Part shown: positions 6,280-11,317 of the stretch, piece by piece
Numbering within the stretch: position 1 is the first letter of the stretch
How the letters are laid out: each line of letters begins with the position of its first letter
Source of the DNA: CALCKU01 sp964534845
Lineage (GTDB): Bacteria > Pseudomonadota > Alphaproteobacteria > Caulobacterales > Maricaulaceae
Length of the DNA: 11,317 nt
Direction: 5' to 3'
Assembly (NCBI GenBank): GCA_964534845.1
Contig: CAZHPV010000077.1
Location: 1-11,317, forward strand
The notes under the pieces: generated by a model
Database searches by the model: none
Seen by the model: the letters and a program-made list of their open reading frames with translations, nothing else
Told to the model about the DNA's origin: nothing
Made by a program: the position numbers and the translations under genes

Positions 6280-7192
6280 AAGTGGGCGTCAATACCTTCA
6301 CAGATTTAGGCAAATTTGCCACGATAATCCCACCCAAGGCGCGCAGGGCTTCCACTCTGGGATAGCGTTTGCGATAGGTTAGGTAAATTGTGCGGGCCGC
6401 ATTTTTATCTGACAGAGGCCGCAAGCGTAGATGCGGATTGCTTGCAAGACCATTTTCAGAAACGAGTGCCGGGATGAGGGTGACACCTTGACCTGCAGCC
6501 ACAAGATTAATCAATGTTTCCAGACTGGTCGCGCGAAGGGATTGCCCCTTTTGTGACGGTTGAGGGTGACATATTGAGAGGGCTTGATCGCGGAAACAAT
6601 GCCCGTCCGTGAGGAGTAAAATATCGTCGTTCGGGACGTCTTTCATGGCTATAGCGGTTTTGTTTTCAAGCTGATGATCTTTGTCAAAAATAATCCAGAA
6701 AGGCTCGGAATAAAGCGGAATAGCCTCTAGACCATCGGTTTCAGGGGGCGTGGCTAAAATAGCACCGTGGAGTTTTCCGTCCAAAAGATCGCGCGTTAAA
6801 CGCTCGGTGATATCTTCATTATAGGTCAGGGAGAGATTGGGTAGACCCGTTTTGATGTGCTCGACAAAAAGCGGGATAAGATAGGGTGCAATTGTTGGAA
6901 TGAGCCCAAGATTAATGTGACCCGCCAAAGGGTCTTTTGAGGCCTCAGAGACGCTGCGTATCCGCCTGACGGCGTCTTGGGCTTCTTTGGCGATGGAGAT
7001 AATGTCTTCGCCTGTCTGGGTGACACGCACATTTTTAGGTCCGCGCTCAAACAGCGTCACGCCGAGCAGAGCTTCAAGCTTTTTGATCTGTCCTGAGAGC
7101 GTCGGTTGGCTGACATTACAAGCCTCGGCCGCCTTACCAAAATGCAAATATTCGGCAACAGCGCAGATATAATCAAGATCACGCAGGTTCAT
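6278..7192 (-). CDS. oxyR: OxyR-type LysR-family peroxide sensor and transcriptional regulator
   Basis: OxyR senses hydrogen peroxide through an intramolecular disulfide and then activates antioxidant genes. The 304-residue product opens MNLRDLDYICAVAEYLHFGKAA, very close to E. coli OxyR. It has a winged helix-turn-helix (about 1-60, with SQPTLSGQIKKLEALLG) and a LysR effector domain from about 90. GLIPTIAPYLIP and ATSLETLINLVAAGQGVTLIPAL are OxyR signatures. The redox pair is present in DGHCFRDQALSIC as Cys199 and Cys208, the same numbering as in E. coli. The start at ATG 7190-7192 gives a full-length N-terminus, although no strong Shine-Dalgarno lies upstream. It follows the oxygenase gene on the same strand by 40 bases and may be co-transcribed with it. 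No catalase or peroxiredoxin gene is adjacent. I saw no convincing OxyR box in the short upstream gap. Confidence 0.93.
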   Translation of the reverse strand: MNLRDLDYICAVAEYLHFGKAAEACNVSQPTLSGQIKKLEALLGVTLFERGPKNVRVTQTGEDIISIAKEAQDAVRRIRSVSEASKDPLAGHINLGLIPTIAPYLIPLFVEHIKTGLPNLSLTYNEDITERLTRDLLDGKLHGAILATPPETDGLEAIPLYSEPFWIIFDKDHQLENKTAIAMKDVPNDDILLLTDGHCFRDQALSICHPQPSQKGQSLRATSLETLINLVAAGQGVTLIPALVSENGLASNPHLRLRPLSDKNAARTIYLTYRKRYPRVEALRALGGIIVANLPKSVKVLTPT

Positions 7193-7232
7193 AAAGTTTA
7201 TTATATTTCTGTTTTGGCGTACTGACGCATGA

Positions 7233-8405
7233 CTAAATACTAAGGTCCATTAAGTTATAGTCCTTTAGGCTGGCATGGGCTTCGGGGCTCCATTTAAATT
7301 CATCCATGCGCTTTGCAAAGGGAGCGTAGCAATAGGGTGTTTCATCCGGAAAGCGCTGGCGTCTGGCATCGATAGCCAGACCGATTACGCGCGCGCGCTC
7401 GTCAATGAAATCAGAATCCATAACCGCAGCATCGGCATGCATGCCAGCCCCTTTTACATTGAGCACGGAAGACCGTTTGTGAAAGCCAAAATTTACAGAT
7501 AAGCGCGGCTCGAATCCTGTATTGGCAAAAGACCCATGAATGATTTGCCGGCTATTAATGACGACATCGCCAGCCTTGCAAATGATTGGTACGGCGCCGG
7601 GTAAGCGTTCGGTTCCCGCCTCAGAGACAAGCTGGGCGATATTGGCCCGACTGGTTTTATGGCTCCCGGGTATGACCCAAACGCCGTTTACCGCGGTGCT
7701 GCCATATACCTGTCCCATAAAATTAAAGCCGTGAATATTGGCGTCAAAGCTTGGGCTTTCCCAGTGCGTATCTCCGTCCTGATGCCATGACACGGCTGGT
7801 CCCAAGCCCGGTTCTTTGATAAACAGGCCTTCGGTGAAGGGGACAAAGTCAGGCCCGTTAATCGCTTCTGTGAGTTTTAGCAAGTCCGGATGGGCGTAGG
7901 TTCGCAAGCAAGCCGGCGAAAATTGCAGCGAGCCTCCGAGGTAAAGCGGGACAGCCTGAGGGGCATTTTCAGGGGCCTCCGGCTCGAAAAGTTTGACTTG
8001 GTGTCTGCCATTAAACATTGGTGTGCCGCCTAGCGGGTCCGATAAGGGTTTGGCCCATTGTAGGGTCGGCGCTTTATTGTCGGCTCCCAGCGCGGGGCGG
8101 CCATGTTTGTCAAGCTGCGCCCCCATATGGATAGGGAAGTTTTCCCGCATCATAGCCAGATCGGCTTTAATATCGTCCAGTTCGTCGTCAGATAGGACAT
8201 CTTCTAAAATATAAAATCCAAATTCTGCATAGGCCGCCAAAATTTCCGAATTTACATTTCCGTCCGTGTCAAATGTAAGCGGGCCACGATTGGGAAGGTC
8301 TAGAGCTCTGGCCTGACCGTCCAGTAAATAGGTTTTAACGGCTTGAGCATCTTCTCCGTAATGCGCGGCGCAGGCTTCAATTGACTTGCTAATGTCCTGA
8401 AACAT
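7233..8405 (-). CDS. Phytanoyl-CoA dioxygenase (PhyH) family Fe(II)/2-oxoglutarate oxygenase
   Basis: Predicted non-heme iron oxygenase that couples 2-oxoglutarate and O2 to hydroxylation of an unknown small molecule. The 390-residue product has the iron-binding triad: His208 and Asp210 in SWHQDGDTHWE, and His290 in INSRQIIHGSFANTG. Arg301 in EPRLSVNFGFHKR is well placed to bind 2-oxoglutarate. VWVIPGSHKTSR is a further PhyH-family signature. An N-terminal helical region of about 60 residues precedes the fold, and the C-terminal 60 residues are hydrophilic (ending FKWSPEAHASLKDYNLMDLSI), as in long bacterial PhyH proteins. GGAG and AAGG lie just upstream of the ATG at 8403-8405. The substrate cannot be told from sequence; bacterial members act on very different compounds. 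It is followed by oxyR on the same strand and preceded by the metK terminator, so it likely has its own promoter. Confidence 0.9.
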   Translation of the reverse strand: MFQDISKSIEACAAHYGEDAQAVKTYLLDGQARALDLPNRGPLTFDTDGNVNSEILAAYAEFGFYILEDVLSDDELDDIKADLAMMRENFPIHMGAQLDKHGRPALGADNKAPTLQWAKPLSDPLGGTPMFNGRHQVKLFEPEAPENAPQAVPLYLGGSLQFSPACLRTYAHPDLLKLTEAINGPDFVPFTEGLFIKEPGLGPAVSWHQDGDTHWESPSFDANIHGFNFMGQVYGSTAVNGVWVIPGSHKTSRANIAQLVSEAGTERLPGAVPIICKAGDVVINSRQIIHGSFANTGFEPRLSVNFGFHKRSSVLNVKGAGMHADAAVMDSDFIDERARVIGLAIDARRQRFPDETPYCYAPFAKRMDEFKWSPEAHASLKDYNLMDLSI

Positions 8406-8436
8406 ATCCTTTTCTCCGGCTTCTTTTACTGCCTAA

Positions 8437-8465
8437 TCTCAAACATGCGTTTGTCGCCAAGTCAA
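8437..8465 (-). promoter_or_regulatory. Candidate promoter and operator region for the PhyH-family gene
   Basis: On the minus strand, TTGACT (plus-strand 8460-8465) is a good -35. At 17 bases from it the -10 position reads only TTGAGA, a poor match. The nonamer ATGCGTTTG occurs twice, at 8445-8453 and 8488-8496, 43 bases apart and on either side of the -35. The first copy is part of an inverted repeat, CAAAC-ATGC-GTTTG (8440-8453), next to the -10 position. This arrangement looks like an operator pair for an unknown regulator. Confidence 0.35.
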
Positions 8466-8513
8466 GATTTATCCCACACGTCAGATAATGCGTTTGGAGG
8501 GAGGAAAACCCAT

Positions 8514-8541
8514 AAAAAAACGGCCCGTGGGCCGTAATTTT
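8514..8541 (-). terminator. Intrinsic terminator of the ahcY-metK operon
   Basis: Read on the minus strand, ACGGCCC and GGGCCGT (plus-strand 8520-8535) form a GC-rich stem, followed by seven Ts (plus-strand A-run 8514-8520). It lies 32 bases after the metK stop. On the plus strand the same stem is followed by AATTTTTT, so it could also work in the other direction, although no plus-strand gene precedes it. Confidence 0.9.
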
Positions 8542-8567
8542 TTAAATTAAACCTGTAGGTTTTGAGA

Positions 8568-9761
8568 TTAAACAGCGGCTTTAATTTTATCAACGAGGTC
8601 TGTTTTTTCCCATGAAAACCCGCCGTCAGCGTCAGGTGTACGGCCAAAATGACCATAGGCGGCAGTCCGTGCGTAAATGGGTTGGTTAAGATTAAGATGT
8701 GAACGAATGCCGCGCGGGGTTAAGCTCATCAGCTTAGGCAATACGGTTTCCAAATGTTCAGCAAGAGCGGCGTGCTGACTATCAAGTTCCACATATACAG
8801 AGGTCGGCTCGGCCACGCCAATGGCGTAAGAGAGCTGGATATTACACCAGTCAACCAGACCCGATGCCACAACATTTTTAGCAAGGTAGCGCGAAGCATA
8901 AGCGGCTGAGCGGTCAACCTTTGTCGGGTCTTTTCCTGAAAAAGCGCCTCCGCCATGCGGGGCCATGCCGCCATAGGTATCAACAATGATCTTACGACCC
9001 GTCAAGCCGGCATCCCCGTCCGGGCCGCCAATGACAAAATTACCTGTTGGATTGATATGAAAAACCGTCTCTTTCGTGATCCAGCCCTCTGGCATGACCT
9101 CTTGAATATAAGGCATGACAATATCGGAAATATTTGCCGGGCTCAGACCGTCAGCATGTTGTGTGGACAGCACAATGGCGGAGGCCTCGACGGGGCGACC
9201 TTTTTCATAACGCACTGAGACCTGTGACTTCGCATCAGGTTCTAAGCCTTTAACCTCGCCCGAATGACGGACTTCTGCAAGACGTTCCAGAATTTTGTGC
9301 GAGTAATAAATCGGAGCCGGCATAAGGGCATTTGCAACTTCATTTGAAGCATAACCAAACATAATACCCTGATCGCCAGCACCTTCTTCTTTATGTGTAC
9401 CTGTGCCTTCGTCAACGCCAGCGGCAATGTCTACCGATTGGGCGTGTAAAAGTACATTTACGTCGGCATGGGCATGGTGAAATCCGGATTGCTCATAGCC
9501 AATATCTTTAATAGCGGCCCGCGCAACCGCTTCGACTTCGTCTTTCGAGACATCCTTGCCGCGTGTTTCTCCGGCAATTACGACCTTATTGGTCGTCGTC
9601 AGGGTTTCTGCAGCGACTCGGACATCCCAAGGCGACATACCGGCTGCGATGGATTTGCGAAAATACAAATCGACAATCTCATCGCTAATACGGTCAGAAA
9701 CTTTATCCGGGTGACCTTCTGATACGGATTCAGAGGTGAAGTAATATGTTTGACGTCCCAT
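8568..9761 (-). CDS. metK: S-adenosylmethionine synthetase (methionine adenosyltransferase)
   Basis: Makes S-adenosylmethionine from methionine and ATP with release of phosphate and pyrophosphate (EC 2.5.1.6), in the cytoplasm as a tetramer. The 397-residue product has the family landmarks: SESVSEGHPDK (10-20) with the catalytic His17, GAGDQGIMFGYA (127-138), the phosphate-binding GGGAFSGKD (270-278) followed by PTKVDRSAAY, and DADGGFSWEK near the C-terminus. Length is normal. The start ATG at 9759-9761 has Shine-Dalgarno GGAG 7 bases upstream. It follows ahcY by 98 bases on the same strand, giving a SAM-cycle operon. The spacer has a hairpin and an imperfect duplication (listed separately). 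I could not match it to a known SAM riboswitch class. Confidence 0.98.
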   Translation of the reverse strand: MGRQTYYFTSESVSEGHPDKVSDRISDEIVDLYFRKSIAAGMSPWDVRVAAETLTTTNKVVIAGETRGKDVSKDEVEAVARAAIKDIGYEQSGFHHAHADVNVLLHAQSVDIAAGVDEGTGTHKEEGAGDQGIMFGYASNEVANALMPAPIYYSHKILERLAEVRHSGEVKGLEPDAKSQVSVRYEKGRPVEASAIVLSTQHADGLSPANISDIVMPYIQEVMPEGWITKETVFHINPTGNFVIGGPDGDAGLTGRKIIVDTYGGMAPHGGGAFSGKDPTKVDRSAAYASRYLAKNVVASGLVDWCNIQLSYAIGVAEPTSVYVELDSQHAALAEHLETVLPKLMSLTPRGIRSHLNLNQPIYARTAAYGHFGRTPDADGGFSWEKTDLVDKIKAAV

Positions 9762-9769
9762 TGGAAACT

Positions 9770-9861
9770 CCTGTTTTAAGGCTCTTCTACCCGTTTGGAT
9801 TGGGGTTTATTTTGAGAGGCCTGTTTAAGGGGAAGCGGGGCATAGCCCCGTTATTTGGATT
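9770..9861 (-). repeat. Imperfect direct duplication in the ahcY-metK spacer
   Basis: Two modules recur in the same order and orientation. On the plus strand, CCTGTTTTAAGG (9770-9781) is followed by CGTTTGGATT (9792-9801). The second copy is CCTGTTTAAGG (9820-9830), followed after the hairpin by TTTGGATT (9854-9861). The second copy carries an extra 11 bases between the modules, where the hairpin sits. Its last bases overlap the ahcY stop codon. The copy nearest metK includes the complement of its Shine-Dalgarno region, so the duplication lies in the metK leader. Confidence 0.6.
9836..9850 (-). terminator. GC-rich hairpin just after ahcY, partial terminator or mRNA element
   Basis: CGGGGC (9836-9841) and GCCCCG (9845-9850) form a perfect six-base-pair stem with a three-base loop, 9 bases after the ahcY stop. 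On the minus strand it is followed by CTTCCCCTTAAA rather than a T-run. It is therefore more likely a stability or processing element than a full terminator, which fits metK being transcribed through from ahcY. Confidence 0.45.
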
Positions 9862-11269
9862 AGTAGCGGTAATGTTCGGGCTTGTACGGGCCGTCTTGGG
9901 AGACACCAATATACTCGGCTTGTTCCTTACTCATTTCTGTAAGCTTGACGCCAATTTTCTCAAGGTGCAAACGCGCGACTTTCTCGTCGAGATGTTTCGG
10001 CAGCATATAGACCTTGTTTTCATATTTTCTGGATTTGGCTTTACTGTCTTCCCACAGTTCAATCTGGGCAAGAACCTGATTTGTAAATGAGGCTGACATT
10101 ACGAATGAAGGGTGACCTGTGGCATTACCAAGGTTGAGCAGGCGGCCTTGCGAGAGCAGGATCATCCGGTTGCCCTTGGGGAAGGTAATCATATCGACCT
10201 GGTCTTTAATATTCGTCCATTGCAAATTTTGCAGGGCGGCGACCTGAATTTCATTGTCAAAATGTCCGATATTGCCGACAATCGCCATATCTTTCATCGC
10301 GCGCATATGTTCAATGCGAATGACATCTTTATTGCCCGTTGTGGTTACAAAGATATCGGCATCCGCGACGGTGTCCTCAAGCGTTGTGACTTCAAATCCG
10401 TCCATGGCCGCTTGTAAGGCGCAAATAGGATCTATTTCTGTGACTTTAACCCGCGCACCTGCACCGCGAAGGGAGGCTGCTGAGCCTTTACCGACATCAC
10501 CATAACCCAGAACGACGGCGGTTTTGCCGGCCATCATCGTGTCGGTTGCACGGCGAATGCCGTCAACGAGACTTTCCTTACAGCCATATTTGTTATCGAA
10601 TTTGGATTTCGTAACACTGTCATTAACATTGATAGCCGGGAAGGGCAGCTGGCCTTTTTCGACAAGTTCATAAAGGCGGTGTACGCCTGTGGTGGTTTCT
10701 TCTGACACGCCAACAATTTGGTCGCGGACTTTCGTAAACCAGCCCGGGCTTTCTTTCATGCGTTTCTTGATCTGGGCAAATATAACGGCTTCTTCCTCGG
10801 AGCCGGGCTCGCCTTCAATGAGTTCCGGTTCGCCGTTTTCGACACGCGCACCCAAAAGCACATAAAGGGTTGCATCACCGCCGTCATCAAGAATGATATT
10901 CGGGCCGTCAGCAAATAGGAAGGACTTGTCCAGATAATCCCAATGCTCTTGGAGAGATTGACCTTTAATGGCAAAGACAGGCACACCCGCCGCTGCTATC
11001 GCCGCCGCAGCATGGTCTTGCGTCGAGAAAATATTACAAGAGGCCCAGCGCACATCGGCTCCCAGTGCCGTAAGCGTTTCAATCAGAACAGCTGTCTGGA
11101 TTGTCATATGAAGTGAGCCAACAATACGGGCTCCTTTTAGGGGCTTTGAGGCGCCAAATTCTTCCCGCAGAGACATGAGTCCCGGCATTTCCGTTTCGGC
11201 AATATCAAGTTCCTTACGGCCGAAATCTGCAAGAGCAATGTCTTTTACAATATAGTCATTCACGCTCAT
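9860..11269 (-). CDS. ahcY: Adenosylhomocysteinase (S-adenosylhomocysteine hydrolase)
   Basis: Reversibly splits S-adenosylhomocysteine into adenosine and homocysteine using bound NAD+ (EC 3.13.2.1), relieving product inhibition of methyltransferases. The 469-residue product has the classic blocks: GSLHMTIQTAVLIETL (51-66), WASCNIFSTQDHAAAA (75-90), DDGGDAT near 128-134, VSEETTTGVHRLY, NVNDSVTKSKFDN (214-226) and the NAD-binding GYGDVGKGS (255-263). It ends in the conserved DGPYKPEHYRY. It includes the roughly 40-residue insertion (about 140-185) found in many bacterial and plant enzymes. The ATG at 11267-11269 has AAGGA 9 bases upstream. It is the first visible gene of the ahcY-metK operon. 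Only 48 bases upstream are in the window, so the promoter and any leader structure cannot be judged. Confidence 0.98.
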   Translation of the reverse strand: MSVNDYIVKDIALADFGRKELDIAETEMPGLMSLREEFGASKPLKGARIVGSLHMTIQTAVLIETLTALGADVRWASCNIFSTQDHAAAAIAAAGVPVFAIKGQSLQEHWDYLDKSFLFADGPNIILDDGGDATLYVLLGARVENGEPELIEGEPGSEEEAVIFAQIKKRMKESPGWFTKVRDQIVGVSEETTTGVHRLYELVEKGQLPFPAINVNDSVTKSKFDNKYGCKESLVDGIRRATDTMMAGKTAVVLGYGDVGKGSAASLRGAGARVKVTEIDPICALQAAMDGFEVTTLEDTVADADIFVTTTGNKDVIRIEHMRAMKDMAIVGNIGHFDNEIQVAALQNLQWTNIKDQVDMITFPKGNRMILLSQGRLLNLGNATGHPSFVMSASFTNQVLAQIELWEDSKAKSRKYENKVYMLPKHLDEKVARLHLEKIGVKLTEMSKEQAEYIGVSQDGPYKPEHYRY

Positions 11270-11317
11270 ATTAAATTTTCCTTATATGGTATTTGCAGGC
11301 CCCTTACGCATAAAACC

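Noticed and set aside
7193..7232. OxyR autoregulatory box in front of oxyR
   Set aside because: The 40-base gap lacks the spaced ATAG/CTAT pattern of OxyR sites.
9762..9859. Known SAM-responsive riboswitch upstream of metK
   Set aside because: I looked for the SAM-II and SAM/SAH riboswitch core motifs and found none; only a hairpin and direct repeats are visible. An Infernal search would be decisive.
11270..11317. SAH riboswitch upstream of ahcY
   Set aside because: Only 48 bases are available and no recognisable SAH-riboswitch core is present; the leader may extend beyond the window.
1..11317. Mobile elements, CRISPR arrays, tRNAs, toxin-antitoxin or defence genes
   Set aside because: None seen on either strand: the genes are core or envelope functions and there are no regularly spaced repeats, terminal inverted repeats or transposase motifs.

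Overview
This window looks like ordinary chromosome from a moderate-GC alphaproteobacterium. The best fit is a marine, Caulobacterales/Maricaulales-type organism (for example Hyphomonadaceae). That placement is an inference from the DUF1134/EipA protein, the alphaproteobacterial-style Zur-like operator and the general look of the proteins; no rRNA or tRNA is present to confirm it. There is no insertion sequence, phage gene, CRISPR array or tRNA in the window.

Layout. Positions 1-344 (minus) hold the 5' part of a DUF937-family gene that runs off the left edge. Positions 460-2265 (minus) encode the translation GTPase LepA (elongation factor 4). From the lepA start, a divergent intergenic region carrying a Zur-like palindrome leads into a plus-strand block. 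That block contains a 101-residue exported His/Cys-bearing small protein (2387-2692), a ZnuD-type TonB-dependent receptor with long Glu/Gly-rich loops (2749-4872), a hairpin, an unrecognised four-helix membrane protein (4959-5492) and an EipA/DUF1134 envelope protein with a lipobox (5599-6261). Convergent to it on the minus strand are an OxyR-type LysR regulator (6278-7192) and a phytanoyl-CoA-dioxygenase-family Fe(II)/2-oxoglutarate oxygenase (7233-8405). These are separated by a clear terminator from a SAM-cycle pair, metK (8568-9761) and ahcY (9860-11269), transcribed in the order ahcY then metK.

How the genes work together. The small exported protein and the receptor look like one zinc-responsive outer-membrane uptake unit controlled by Zur. 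AhcY removes S-adenosylhomocysteine and MetK makes S-adenosylmethionine, so their adjacency is a metabolic operon. EipA and the DUF937, LepA, OxyR and oxygenase genes show no obvious shared pathway.

Nothing here clearly amounts to a new defence or mobile system. The items most worth a second look are the Zur-like box with its small His/Cys protein and acidic-loop receptor, the lipoprotein form of EipA with a possible CtrA half-site upstream, an imperfect duplication in the ahcY-metK spacer, and paired repeats in the oxygenase promoter region.
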